A DNA stretch of 64,000 nt from Scolanthus callimorphus (Eukaryota > Cnidaria > Anthozoa > Actiniaria > Edwardsiidae), in contig CM066916.1 of NCBI GenBank assembly GCA_033964015.1, positions 13,742,501-13,806,500 of the forward strand, written 5' to 3'. Made by a program: the position numbers and the translations under genes. Position 1 is the first letter of the stretch; every line of letters starts with the position of its first letter. This document shows positions 20,703 through 31,368 of this stretch, piece after piece. A model generated the notes under the pieces. That model was not told where the DNA came from. It saw nothing but the letters and a program-made list of their open reading frames with translations, and searched no databases.

Positions 20703-21137
20703 GGTAGGAATGCTACGGATGATGATACTACTGATTATATTCCTACGGATGATGATGATGATGATGATGATGAACCTCCACCATTTATACTGGATGATCG
20801 ATCAAATAATGATCTTGATGAACTCTTCAATTTTATTCCTTCACAAATGAGAAGCTGCCCGTATCTTTTAAATCTGCTACGCATAGGAAAAAGAAGTGTA
20901 TGGTATACATTTTCCTCTAGTATACTGAGGGAACGATTTCGTGACGATGGGATTTTAATCTATGGCGATAACACCATCTCCTTTCGTGTACACCGTAATG
21001 ATGGACAATATCAACGACATTATTATAAAGTGACTGATGTCATAATCCCCGTGACAAGTCGACGTCTACGACATGGGACTATCTATACAGAGGCAGAACC
21101 AATGACCAAATGGGGTATCAGAATTGTACCTATGTGA
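20703..21137 (+). CDS. Second copy of the acidic-domain Polinton protein
   Basis: The frame is open from the ATG at 20682 to the stop at 21137. The conserved part begins GRNATDDDTTD right after a strong acceptor-like TCTGTTTTCTCCGTAG. It has an Asp run, a middle helical part (LFNFIPSQMRSCPYLLNLLR) and a beta-rich end (RERFRDDGILIYGDNTIS). The family was not recognised. A splice from 20213 to 20703 would attach it to the RING2 finger in place of the degenerate copy; this is inference from splice-like signals. Otherwise it is a separate gene starting at 20682. Confidence 0.5.
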   Translation, partial: GRNATDDDTTDYIPTDDDDDDDDEPPPFILDDRSNNDLDELFNFIPSQMRSCPYLLNLLRIGKRSVWYTFSSSILRERFRDDGILIYGDNTISFRVHRNDGQYQRHYYKVTDVIIPVTSRRLRHGTIYTEAEPMTKWGIRIVPM

Positions 21138-21161
21138 ACTTTTTTTTTATTTCTTTTATAG

Positions 21162-21334
21162 ATAATGGAGCGATTGCTTTTGACATTGATGACAGTGGAA
21201 TCATTACTTTTGACATTGTATTCACCATACCTGCATCTCAAGCATTATTCATGAATTATGATTATCCTCCTCGTCGTCGTCGCCATCGACATGAACGACT
21301 CTCTACTATGTTTAATCGCCTATTACGTCGATAA
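21162..21334 (+). CDS. Possible terminal exon with Arg-rich tail
   Basis: A long pyrimidine run ending TTTTATAG precedes 21162, resembling a 3' splice site. The following frame encodes DNGAIAFDIDDSGIITFDI and then an Arg/His cluster (PPRRRRHRHERL) before a stop at 21334. It has no ATG of its own near the start. It could be an alternative end of the gene at 20703. Low confidence. Confidence 0.3.
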
Positions 21335-21419
21335 AAAAACAACACCATTTGAGAAGAACACTTTTTTATTAATACTCCTTTGTATTACAACTTATACTTA
21401 ATAAAATGTTCAAATGTTC

Positions 21420-21890
21420 TTAATCGTCCTTATTAAACACTTCAATACATGTCTCCTCGGCTGCTTTCGCAATAGCAGCAGTGTGAGGAGAAAACAACTC
21501 GCTAAACAGGTCCTTTGCTTTCATTTCGCCAAGGAATTCCAATTCGCCTTCGATGTAGCGACGCCAATTCTCTTGAATCGTGACTTTAATACTGGCCGAC
21601 AACTTTTGCACTCCTTCCCAGACTTTCTCCATGGAATTGCGAAACATATCACGAACCACATTGTAATACTCTGGCCATAGATAGTCCCCGTTCAACCTCA
21701 AACACTGATGACGATTCTGACTGGGATGGTCCACTTTACATCCTTCACAGTCCACATTCCTTTTACGATGCATTCCTTCCCATATCATGGATACTACAAA
21801 TTCGTCCAACAGTTCCATGATCGAATAAGAATCCAACACATCCATATCCGCTTGCTCATCATCATCTAACTTTTTTGCATCGGGTTCCAT
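21420..21890 (-). CDS. Polinton hypothetical protein with Cys/His motif
   Basis: 156 residues, ATG at 21888-21890. An acidic N-terminus is followed by a probable metal-binding block, VDCEGCKVDHPSQNRHQCL, and a helical C-terminal half. The family was not identified, although similar CxGC...HPSQ...HxCL blocks seem common in cnidarian predicted proteins. It overlaps the GRF-finger frame by 25 bases and may be the continuation of that protein after a frame change near an A run. Confidence 0.5.
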   Translation of the reverse strand: MEPDAKKLDDDEQADMDVLDSYSIMELLDEFVVSMIWEGMHRKRNVDCEGCKVDHPSQNRHQCLRLNGDYLWPEYYNVVRDMFRNSMEKVWEGVQKLSASIKVTIQENWRRYIEGELEFLGEMKAKDLFSELFSPHTAAIAKAAEETCIEVFNKDD

Positions 21891-22214
21891 ACTTTCTGGC
21901 GCTTCTTCTTGGGTTCTTCAGCCCAAAGAAACGAATCACACTTGGGATTTGGAGCACGGACGTCACAAGCAAAATACACACGACCTTCGTTCCAGTCTCT
22001 TTTCCCGACACCAACGCGACAAATCAAGTCGTGGTCACACGTTGGAAACACACTCAGCGATGTGCCTTCAGGAATAGCTTCTCGTACAGCTTTAGCGTCC
22101 GATGCCGTAAAGTAAAAATGACAACCAATCACCTTCTTCGAATAATCCAAAGGACAACCACACTTGTACACGTCTCCTACTTGCTTTGCTTCGTAATCAC
22201 AAAAAACACTTCAT
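21866..22214 (-). CDS. GRF-type zinc-finger protein (start separated by a homopolymer)
   Basis: The longest frame starts without ATG near 22171. An ATG at 22212-22214, just inside the right TIR, would join it if the run of six T at about 22206 were five. The body has CDHDLICRVGVGKRDW, then NEGRVYFACD and CDSFLW, matching the GRF zinc-finger layout (C, H/C, NxGR, aromatic-C, C, F-x-W). GRF fingers bind single-stranded or damaged DNA. It may form one protein with the 21420-21890 frame. Confidence 0.55.
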
Positions 22215-22236
22215 TACTCTACAACCTCTGCAAACT

Positions 22237-22448
22237 GAATACCTCACATCGCTCACACACCAGCTTTTATAGATGAAATGAGAGGCGTATAAAAATAGGC
22301 GTATAAAAATAGGCGTATAAAAATAGGCGTATAAAAATAGGCGTATAAAAATAGGTGTATAAAAATAGGCGTATAAAAATAGGCGTATAAAAATAGGCGT
22401 ATAAAATAGGCGTATAAAAATAGGCGTATATCCCCTATATATACTACT
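22237..22448 (-). repeat. Polinton right terminal inverted repeat
   Basis: Reverse complement of 2929-3141, with the same 14-bp tandem units and a few small differences in copy length. It ends CCCCTATATATACTACT at 22448. Confidence 0.95.
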
Positions 22449-22454
22449 ACTATA
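22449..22454. repeat. Polinton target-site duplication, right copy (ACTATA)
   Basis: Identical to 2923-2928, directly outside the right TIR. Confidence 0.9.
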
Positions 22455-22500
22455 CCCAAAACCCTAACCACTACGCTATGAGTGAATTCGCTGGTTCGGA
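22455..22500 (-). other. A-box half of the split tRNA-like sequence
   Basis: Minus-strand TAGCGTAGTGG at 22468-22478 fits the Pol III A box (TRGYNNARNNG). It is followed by GTTAGGGT as in a D arm. The B-box half is at 2897-2907 across the Polinton. Confidence 0.6.
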
Positions 22501-22679
22501 CAGCTCGTTTTATTGATTACGTACCTTAATAGTATTAATCTTTAATAGAACGAGGCATATACTATAAAAATATACTAAAACGATGTATTAACCCTTATCC
22601 TGACTAGTAGTCTTGATAGTTAAGATATTTGAATGTTTTTAGGTCAATTTGAAGTAATTTTATCAAAATATCGTTAAAT

Positions 22680-23012
22680 TATTCATGGTGAGCATTCCTC
22701 CATTTAGGAATGACGCTTTGACACACGGCAGCCATCTTGGATTTTTTTCTGACAGAAATGACTATGCGTGGGTGAGCTTCCACGCTTGGCCTCGCTTTCA
22801 TGCCAGCTTCGCTGTATTAGAAAATCCAAGATGGCTGCCGTGTGACAAAGGCGAATTTGAGGGCCGTCGCTGATTGGCTGATTTCGAACGTTGTGGCCAT
22901 GCGCAGTTGACTCTCTCAACGGCTGTGTATCAAATCTCGCATATGCTTCAATGGCTGTCACGAGAGCTTTCCCCGCGAGGTGTCGAGCTGTGGAGGTCTG
23001 GGTTCGAGAATG
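22680..23012 (+). mobile_element. Right halves of nested MITEs around the Polinton
   Basis: Bases 22689-22710 (GAGCATTCCTCCATTTAGG) are the inverted mate of 2802-2822 (CCTAAATCGAGGAATGCTC), defining an outer element. Bases 22711-22856 are most of the palindromic ATTCGCC...GGCGAAT MITE (complete at 43615-43760). Bases 22857-23012 are the second half of the GAGCTCCCCGG-family MITE, whose first half is at 2725-2786. Confidence 0.65.
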
Positions 23013-23032
23013 CCGCAAAACCGGTTCGTAAC

Positions 23033-23398
23033 CAAGAGTGGATTAACAAGAGTTAGAATCTTTCGTACAGTATTTGTCCACATCACAGTCAGAAAAGTGT
23101 CTATTTTTAGATTTGAATTTCGCGCGCGAAAGTATTCGAATGCTCAGGTTCGAACGCTCGTATACCCAATACACAACGAATAGAGAATATCCTACCTTAT
23201 CTTTGCGACTTTAAAGGTTTTTCGATTGATCTGCGGTTTTATTTTAGGCTGGGTCTCACAACTGTTTGCGTGGCGAGAAAGTGGGAACCCTGTGGATGAC
23301 GCATTTTCGCGGGAATCCTAGTTCTAAAAATAGACACTTTTCTGACTGTGATTCGGGCGTACATAGTAAATATGGAAACTCTTGGTAATCCACTCTTG
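23033..23398 (+). mobile_element. hAT-type MITE with 8-bp target duplication
   Basis: 366 bp with ends CAAGAGTGGATTA and its reverse complement, plus a longer internal inverted block containing CAGTCAGAAAAGTGTC. It is flanked by perfect 8-bp repeats TTCGTAAC at 23025-23032 and 23399-23406. An 8-bp duplication is typical of hAT transposons. Confidence 0.8.
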
Positions 23399-23416
23399 TT
23401 CGTAACCGATTCGCTA

Positions 23417-23545
23417 TAGAGCGGATTTCAGATGACTGTCGTGAGTAATTCGCAATTACTTTGTAATTGCTCCTATAGGTTTTGTGCAGAATTGGTGTAT
23501 TACTTTGCGATTGGTTTCACTACAGTCATGTGAAAACCACTCTAG
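23417..23545 (+). mobile_element. MITE of the TAGAGCRGATTTC family
   Basis: Starts TAGAGCGGATTTCAGATGACTG and ends with a diverged inverse. Related copies are at 23973-24210 and 24701-24863. Confidence 0.5.
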
Positions 23546-23742
23546 TGTAATACAGCTTTTGGCGTGTATCTGCACTCAATTTGACTTTATATGGTAAAAT
23601 GACGTCACAGTCTTATAATGAAAAGTCATATCCTGGGATATTGCGGGACATAGCACACTTTTGCGAGTATTGCGTTTAGTATTTATTAGTATGATCATAA
23701 ATGCGACACCGCAAGCCTGTTTCAATTTCAGTGAAACATTAC

Positions 23743-23928
23743 CCGTATCAGACTCGGCAATGATGCTAGTCCCGTCTGCAGTGGAATGGTCTTCACCCCT
23801 GCGTGGAATCTTAGATGAGGGTTCCCCTGCATCGTTTTCTGATGACGTCACATCCGCCGGAGAGGAATCACCATGATCACCCTTCAAGCTATTGAGAATC
23901 AGCGAGCAAATATGGTGGACGAAGTTAC
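23743..23928 (-). CDS. PRIMPOL: PRIMPOL-like gene, middle exon
   Basis: The acceptor TTTTTTGTTCCTAG precedes GGT AAC TTC...; the exon encodes GNFVHHICSLILNSLKG and a Ser/Asp-rich stretch. The first part aligns by eye with the PrimPol block after the SxH motif (HVGNFLRK in the human protein). A GG|GTAATG donor leaves phase 1, which fits the next exon at 1970. It lies between the exons at 45980-49618 and those at 3-1970, in the correct order. The exon carrying the SxH motif, expected between 23929 and 45979, was not found. Confidence 0.7.
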
Positions 23929-23972
23929 CTAGGAACAAAAAATCAAGAGATAAGAAGTAAAGATGAGAATGA

Positions 23973-24863
23973 TAAAGCGGATTTCAGACGACTGTCGTGA
24001 TTTAATGCTCTTGCGATTGGTTTACTTTCTCACTGGCTGCTTATTTCTATCAACCAATCAAATTGCGAACTAATTACAAGCAAAGAATTACTAGCCAATT
24101 GGTTCGGCTCCTGATTGGCTGGGCTGGAAACCATTCTACAGTTTCTGGTTGGCTAGTGATTACACAATTGCGTTTACTTGATCCACGACGGTCATATGAA
24201 ATCTGCTCTAATGGAGTTATTGAGGACAACGATGATTGTGCGAAATGATGTTGATACCAATAAATAAAGATGATGAGGAAAACTTTAGTAAATGTATGAT
24301 CGCCCTCATGATATGAATGCTACTGATGACGATATTGGGGACGCTAGCGCATGGGGGGGAGGGATTTTCACAGAAAGGAAGCAATCGACTTTCGCATTAG
24401 TGACACTTTACTGCGATTTTCATAATTCTGCGAACTCCCACTTGCACTTGACATTTCCGAACGCCAAACTCATTTTGGCTTCCGTCAATCAAACCTTTGA
24501 GTTAAGTCCACGCATGTTTTCTCAGTTTGCTAAGCCCTTATCAGTTCACAAGATCTATCATCTGCCTCCGTGAAATCACCCAGAGTTGCTCACTCGTTTG
24601 ATTGACGGAAGCCAAACCGCGGTTTGGTTGGTCGATACAGATTTATGAAAATCGCAGTAAACCTGCGAGAATGTCAAATGCGTTCATCCAATGACACTAC
24701 TAGAGCAGATTTCGTACGACTGTGAAATGTGCCGCCACAATTGTGCCGCATCGTGACCGTGACCGTACCGCGACTACGCGATTTCATCACGTATCTACAG
24801 CAGACCAGGTTCCGTACCGCGCCGTGTCGCGGCACTTTTCAGAGTCATACGAAATCTGCTCTA
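23973..24863 (+). mobile_element. Cluster of three short palindromic MITEs
   Basis: 23973-24210 starts AAGCGGATTTCAGACGACTG and ends with ATATGAAATCTGCTCT. About 24393-24690 has inverted TTTTCATAA/CGCAGT arms and an inner inverted pair, GGCTTCCGTCAATCAAAC. 24701-24863 starts TAGAGCAGATTTCGTACGAC and ends GTCATACGAAATCTGCTCTA. All are non-coding. No gene was recognised here. Confidence 0.6.
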
Positions 24864-26107
24864 TTTTGGGAGATACTTCCTTTCTGACGAGAAGTGTCAT
24901 CCGAGGATAAGAATTTATCTTTCGCCACTCATATTTATATTTGAATATTATATCTGCATCGCCATAGTTTTTGCAGACAGCTGCTATAGTAACAAAAACT
25001 TATGTTAAACTATAGTTACAATCAGCAAAATAATACTTGGCTCGAGACGAGCTATATCGGAAATATATTCAGACACTCTGGCTAGCATAATTCAAATGGA
25101 GTAAAAACCCGCATATATGAACCTACAGGCGGAAAGATGGCACTGAAATACCTAAAAATATAGAACATGTTCAGCCTTGCAAAGGAAAATAATGTTCTTA
25201 TACAAAAAAATATAATTCAATACACACATTTAATATATAGACACGAGTGTTTTACTGGGAAATACGCCACTCGTAGATCTCATACGATATAGCGGCGCAA
25301 GACCATAAAGGAAGTATGGGAAAAGTGAAAACACAAAATACAGTAATGTATGACATTTTGACGAAAAGTCAAATTCCCCCGGAAAAGTTGCCGCCTATGT
25401 GCGAAGCTACATCCGGGTCCTCAGTGACATATTTTCCATATCCTCACTAGTGAGGATATCGGTCGAAACAAAAGTGCTTGGAAATCAATTTGGAATTATT
25501 TTTTTCTGGTTTGTCTATATAATAAAAAGAAAATTACACGGTGGCTTGAAGATATGAGCTGTATTTTCTCATTCGCTGCGCTCATTCGTAAAATATTGTC
25601 CTTGCCACTCGAAAATAAAACTCAGATCTTCGCGCCACCGTGTAATATCCTCTATATATACACCCAAAATGTTTTTTGTAAGTTATTGTCTAGAAAACAA
25701 GGCAAGCATTTTACTCTATTATTGAACAGTACAAGTCTCAGGGACTAAACTACACGTCAGAGTTTGTGAATCATAAACATGTTCATTAAAACTTCATAAT
25801 GTCATCACCTGTCAGTTTATTTATCTTTAACGTATACTCTTTCAACGGAGACATCGGAAACCATTTTCACAATTTATTTGATTTATTTCATATTTCCTAC
25901 CATCGAAGCAAAAACTAGTATAAAGTACTCCCAGCTTGATATTTCTCCCTAAGGGTAACAATTCAATTTCTGAATTACCGAAAGCAAGGTTTATTTAAAT
26001 TATATATTTGCTTGCCTATATATAATCTAATAAAACATAGAAGTGCTTTTTGAGAAAACATGAAGTTAAAATTAATTTTGATATCAAGAAGAATATTGAA
26101 CTCAAGG
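24864..26107. other. Intronic AT-rich sequence with one small MITE (about 25538-25650)
   Basis: ATTACACGGTGGC near 25533 and GCCACCGTGTAAT near 25650 form the ends of a ~115-bp inverted element. No coding exon was recognised in the rest. Confidence 0.4.
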
Positions 26108-27035
26108 CTAAACGCAACAATTTCCGCATGTTAATCTTTCCCTTAGCGCTTTCCTGAGCTCCCTGTTTCTTATTCCATAGACCAGAGGGTTTGAGATAGA
26201 GCTGAGGTACACAAGCATAATCAGCCACGCTGCGGTCAAATTGAACGTCTGCTCGAACTTTGTGTAATCCCCTTTGTAGAGAAAAGCAGCAACGATTGAA
26301 GCAACGCAGTTTGGCGCAAATGCGGCAAAAAAACACCACAGCGACGATCAGAAACGTCGTTGCCGCCTTACGGTTCTTTGTACAGTTGTCTCTGTTAATT
26401 CTTGCAGCCGGCGATTCGCGCTGCAGTCGGTTCGAAACAGATACAATATGCAAGTAGCAATACACGATGACTCCAAAAGGAAAGAAGAGAGTAAAAATAG
26501 CACAAAATAACCAAAGAAACATAAGTTTGTATCCAATGTCAAGAAAGAACGATGTTATGGCCGTAGAAAAAGCAAAAGTCCAAACCCCAGCGACAATTAA
26601 TTTGCAATTTCTTTTCGTCATAATCAGGTGGTATTTGAGAGACCATTTCACAGAAATAAAACGGTCTACGCTTACGGCTGCCACGCTAAAAGTGGTAGCG
26701 ACCATTGCATGAATCAACAAAGCGGTGTGTAACTTTATCGCATATGATGTAGTGATTCGGCCTCCAGTACGAAAAAACGCGATAACTTCGACGCAGTTAA
26801 CAGGGCAAACAACTAGGCCGACGAACATGTCTGCTAAAGCCAAAGAACAAACCAGGTAATTGGAAACTGTCCGTAAATTCTGGCTTCTGAAAATGGCGTA
26901 GAGAACAATGAAATTAAATAAAACAGCCAGCAATCCAACCGAAACCATTACAATAGGGTATATGACCATGAGGGCGGTATAGTTGATGGACATCAAGGAC
27001 TCTTTTCCATCGGTCGAATTATAAAACGCATTCAT
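26108..27035 (-). CDS. Class A GPCR (frame change in a 7-base run)
   Basis: The ATG at 27033-27035 is preferred over an upstream TTG. The single-exon gene encodes about seven membrane helices: TM1 YPIVMVSVGLLAVLFN, TM2 with SLALADM, TM3 ending SVDRF (DRY variant), TM4, TM5 and the TM6 start in one frame. After seven T on the coding strand (26327-26333) the TM6 end, TM7 (SNPLVYGIRN, an NPxxY motif) and tail to 26108 are in another frame. Without the shift the receptor would be about 310 residues. Ligand unknown; the family looks like cnidarian amine/adenosine-type receptors. It lies inside a PRIMPOL intron on the same strand. Confidence 0.8.
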
Positions 27036-29106
27036 CTCGCAAATTCCTTTTGGTGACACTGCAACAGTTGATATATTTACACGCAAGCAAAAATTGAACA
27101 AATAACGTCAGTGGAAATTTTCGTCGCGGTCGGCAGAAACTAGCAAATAGAAAAATGCAGCTCATGTTTTTTTTAATTTAAATTTAAATTTAAGTTTAAT
27201 TAACATTATACGAACTGGATTGGCAAATGAAAGATCACTCGTTCGATAGAGGTGGACTCACGTGATCAAAGTATTTTAATAACTCTGTTGCGTGGAGAAA
27301 TCTCGAAATAACGTTCTACAAAGTTTTATACTTGATAAATCTGTACGAACAAATGTGTTGCGTTGTCACGGATTTCTCAGAATCGGGTAACAACGAATGA
27401 TGCTCCAAGAAATGTCAGCGTATAAACCAGCCTAATAATGAACTCGGAAGGCTGTCACGTGTGTCCCTGTTGAGATCACACTCATTCGATAGAGGATAGA
27501 GGTGTACACCTATTTCAGAAATGGTTTCATCGTCACAACTCTCGTTGTAGCCCGCGGTGCGTCATTGGAGAAACTAAGAAGAACGAAATTCTCGTGTTAA
27601 CCTAGTGCTAAATTTCTTGCGAGTGATGTATTGTAGAACCATTTGGCATAAGCAGGATGATAAGTACGGATATTTATCCTAAAAACCAGTGTCCATGATT
27701 CCCTATTTTGGTATAACAATTTGCGCCCATGGTGCATCGCGGGCTACCACAGACAGTTATGACGGTGCAACCTTTTCTGAAATATGTGTATTCACGTGAT
27801 CAGGGGTGAACAGCCTGGGGAATTTTCTATTTGACAAAAGTTTATCTGGTTCGAGTGTCCGGGATTCCTGTGGTCAAATGGAACGGTTCAACCCAAAAAT
27901 CACGTGGACGTCTCCACTGGGAATCGAACTTGGCTGGGGTGCTTACCATTTACCACAAATGTTCGGTAATAACGGTTGGAAATTAAGTGGAAAGCGTCTT
28001 TTCAGGGAAATAACCTGGAATAATGTCAAATGTAAAGCGTTTTTCCGAAAGTTTCAAAATTCCATGTTCTAGGGTAAGCTCCAAAGGTTCTCCCAAATTT
28101 CCGAAATTTCTTCCCGGGTTTGGCGCTTTCCATTAGACTGTTTTTTTTTTCAAATGGAAAGCGCTCCAGATTATCAGCCGCCGATATGCATGGGGGCTTT
28201 GAACATGCATACTAATTGATGTCACTATATATTTTTTTTAGTTCAACACAATGTCGGTTAAGCGCTAGTTCGCTCGTTCGCTCGCCCCTTTGAACCGCCA
28301 CTCACGATTTCACAGACAACGTGAAAACACAATTCCAAAACGGGAATTAAATTTGAAGCTATATTTAACCTCAATCCATTTACAAATTAGAAACACCAGC
28401 ATGGAGCTTCGATTATCTTGACAGACAATCCCTTACGTAGACACTGAATATAATAATGATACTCTCCTATTTACGTCTAACTCATCTTTTATTGATTTTG
28501 CCATGACAGTTACTTAGTTTGAAAAATACTTGTTCTACAAAAGACATTTTTTTCTACGAAACTCTGAACCTTACTAAAAACGGTTGACATCGATTTTTTT
28601 TTAATTTTGGACCACATAAGGAGCGCATCATTTAGACGTCCGTGTGATTGTAATGCCAACATCTACGAGACCTTTTGAAAGACGCTCGGGGCTGACGAAA
28701 ATCCAAACGGCGCACTCATAAATCATTATCGCCTAAAGGGCGTCTGGTCCACATTTTCCAGCTATAAACACTCCATGATATGTTCATAGGGTGATTACTT
28801 TGCCTTAGTGAATAAGCAAATTACAATATCTTCGTCTGGCCATAACCTGCCGCCTTTCAGAACGTGATCTCGGTGAATTCCAGAAATAAAAGTACGGATG
28901 TAGGAAGTGTTCTGACACACGGCAGTCCCTTCTAATGAATCTTAGCTCGCGCATGCGCAGAAAAGAGCGGGTCGCGTGTCGTTTTCATCTCGCGCCACGC
29001 GCAGAGAAGCTCCAAAGAGGGCCCGTGACGTACATCGCGAAAACAATACGTTTTGATCATGTGATCGCTCAGAGAGAACAAAATGGCGAACCCTTCGGTC
29101 AAGCCC
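27036..29106. other. Intronic region without recognised genes; diverged inverted repeats
   Basis: Segments around 27500-27570 and 27700-27790 share inverted words (TAGCCCGCGGTGCGTCATTGG against CATGGTGCATCGCGGGCTA), pointing to an old palindromic element. The rest is unique-looking AT-rich sequence. Confidence 0.35.
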
Positions 29107-29115
29107 GGTTATGAT

Positions 29116-30653
29116 ACTTGCCATTAGAAACAGCGCGTCTCCCAAACAAAATGGCCGACAATATGACCGAAAAGGACTGGAAACCATCGACAACACTATC
29201 ATAGGGATAAAATAGGGATTCCTGTGTGTTTTATACTGATTACTTTATAGAGGAACGCCTGCTGACATTTGCAGACTACGGAAGAATGACAACAACGGAT
29301 TTTAGTTTATGTATACTATTTGCATTTATCTATTTAACGTCCATAGCATTTGGAGCACTATCCAGGAGGAATTACATTTTTAAAGGCCCATCACCAACCG
29401 AGAGCCTTCGCGGACTCTTAGCCAATCAGCGCAGCCGGAAAACAATGGATCAATTTGAAAACAAAAGAAAACGAGGCGCAAAGGCTCCCGGTTGGTGATG
29501 GGCCTTTAAGGTCTGAATACGAAAAGGAATACGAATATTTAACGAGAGGCTCAATTATTCGCTCTCGTGCAAAAAAGTGGTTAGAACTGTTAGAACACGG
29601 TGAAAAAAATTCGAGATAATTCCTCAATCTTGAAAAGTCAAAGAAAAACAAATCATGTGTTAGAAAAATGTTTCTGAAATGTCAGCATACCTGCCAACCT
29701 TGGACAAGTGAAAACCGGGAGATAGGGAAAAGTGTTGTCATAACCTCGTCTCACCCCCCCCCCCCCCCCCCAAAAAAAAAAAAAAAAAAAAACGTTGCTC
29801 GCTTAAAAATCTTTAGGTTTAAATGCAGAAATTGACTGAGCGAGTTGATTTCCCGGGAGATTTACGGTGAAAACCGGACCGGGAGATTTGACTCAAACCA
29901 GGAGTCTCCCGCGCGCGTAAACCGGGAGAGTTGGCAAGTATGAATGTGGAAGGAATGTGTGTGTCCCAAAGTTATAATGGTTATAAATCGTACAAAATGG
30001 ATTAATTTCGAAGGCACTATAAGGGCACATTGATATTGCTCCACTTTCATAGTCATTTTTTGGCCCTATCTTGTACTGTAATTTTCGCTCGTACAATTTG
30101 AATGACAAAAAAACAAAGGTCGAATGACCCCAAATCAGAAGTTTCAGAAAAAACGTGCGAAGATTTTTCGCACAGGAGGGACTTTTGTAAAAGTACCACT
30201 GTTAGAATATCGGCTCCCATAAGCAAATACGGCTCTTAAAAATAAATTCGAACGAATAGTTAAAAGCACCAATAGTCGAGGTTTGACATATCCAGAGCTC
30301 AAAAATATCCGACCATTTTTGACGCGACGCGAGCGATTTAAAAAATTTCTGAAAAACGCGTTTCGTTTTGTTGGAGTCACCGTCTGCAGCAGTGTTGTTG
30401 TTGTTAAAGGCGTGTTTTAAAAGTATAAAAACTTGTACTCTCCTTAATTTGTACTTTGTATTTATATTCCACATGGCGAAAAGCTAGCGGCTACACTAGC
30501 ATTTGAAAATCCGTGAAAAATTCAACTGTGCAAATGGTCTTCAGTATAAAACACACAGGAATCCCTATGATAGAGTTGTCGATGGTTTCCAGTCCTTTTC
30601 GGTCATTTTGTCGGCCATTTTGTTTGGGAGACGCGCTGTTTCTAATGGCAAGT
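29116..30653 (+). mobile_element. Mutator-like (MULE) non-autonomous DNA transposon with 9-bp TSD
   Basis: 1,538 bp with about 110-bp terminal inverted repeats starting ACTTGCCATTAGAAACAGCG. It is flanked by perfect 9-bp direct repeats GGTTATGAT at 29107-29115 and 30654-30662. Long TIRs with 9-bp duplications fit Mutator/MULE superfamily elements (Rehavkus is an alternative). No transposase frame is present. It contains a poly-C/poly-A tract at about 29753-29790 and a nested MITE. Confidence 0.85.
29383..29511 (+). mobile_element. MITE nested in the MULE
   Basis: Arms AAAGGCCCATCACCAACCG and CGGTTGGTGATGGGCCTTT form an inverted repeat of about 130 bp. Confidence 0.65.
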
Positions 30654-30717
30654 GGTTATGATTGAGATCTTGCGATACAAAACAACACATTTTTTCGGGT
30701 AATTCTGCATTGCGAGC

Positions 30718-30868
30718 ATGTTTTCCGTAGCCGAGAGGCTGCTGATCGACATAATGGCAACTGGGAGACTCGAGAATTACGAGAAGTGCTGCAGCGATCT
30801 TAGAAGTTTTCCCAAAGAAGGGACCACGTGGCTTCGAGCCAAGAAGTTGTCATCTTCAAGGCTATCAG
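30718..30868 (+). CDS. Possible isolated coding exon, unknown protein
   Basis: From an ATG at 30718 a frame reads MFSVAERLLIDIMATGRLEN... up to a good donor (ATCAG|GTCAGT) at about 30868. No partner exon or known family was recognised. It lies just beyond the MULE and on the strand opposite to PRIMPOL. It may be chance. Confidence 0.25.
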
Positions 30869-31368
30869 GTCAGTTTGTTCGTACATTTTTTCTGTTTTGC
30901 ATTTTACTTGGCTCAATTTTAGTGCATTTTACGCATTCGATTTATTGAGATTCGATGTAATTGCAAGTGTCATTGCATTTTCTTTCATATTTCTACTTTT
31001 AGCGATTCAGTTTAGAATTTTCAAAATGGCTGCTGTTTGCCGGTAGTACTTATAAGCCAAATTTTACTAAGGATATTAATAATTGTACTTGACAATTATG
31101 CCTCCCAATGGTACATATTTCATACTACAGGACTCGTGTCGTGTCTTATTGAACATGATATTCGAAACGATGGTTGGCATCGATTTCTTTTGCGTCCTCT
31201 GGTCGATTTTGAAGTAAAACATTTAAGTTATAACTTAGTGTACTTATTTTTATATAACTTAGTTTGACAGAATCCACGCTTTGATATGAAGGGAACCACA
31301 CAGTCTGTGATTGATATGGTTTCTTTTTAGACTAGTAATTAAGCAAGTCTTCATTAACTTTTTCAGTT

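Larger units (their letters stand above)
2929..22448 (+). mobile_element. Maverick/Polinton element (adintovirus-like), complete with TIRs and TSD
   Basis: A 19,520-bp element bounded by inverted repeats starting AGTAGTATATATAGGGG, flanked by the 6-bp duplication ACTATA. It encodes the full diagnostic set: retroviral-type integrase with chromodomain, protein-primed family-B DNA polymerase, FtsK/HerA-like packaging ATPase, adenain-like cysteine protease, double-jelly-roll major capsid and a penton-like protein. Length, gene set, TIR and duplication agree with Polintons (Mavericks, adintoviruses). It sits in an intron of PRIMPOL. Integrase, polymerase, penton-like and pVI-like genes carry frame changes, so it may be inactive unless these are assembly errors. 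Confidence 0.95.
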
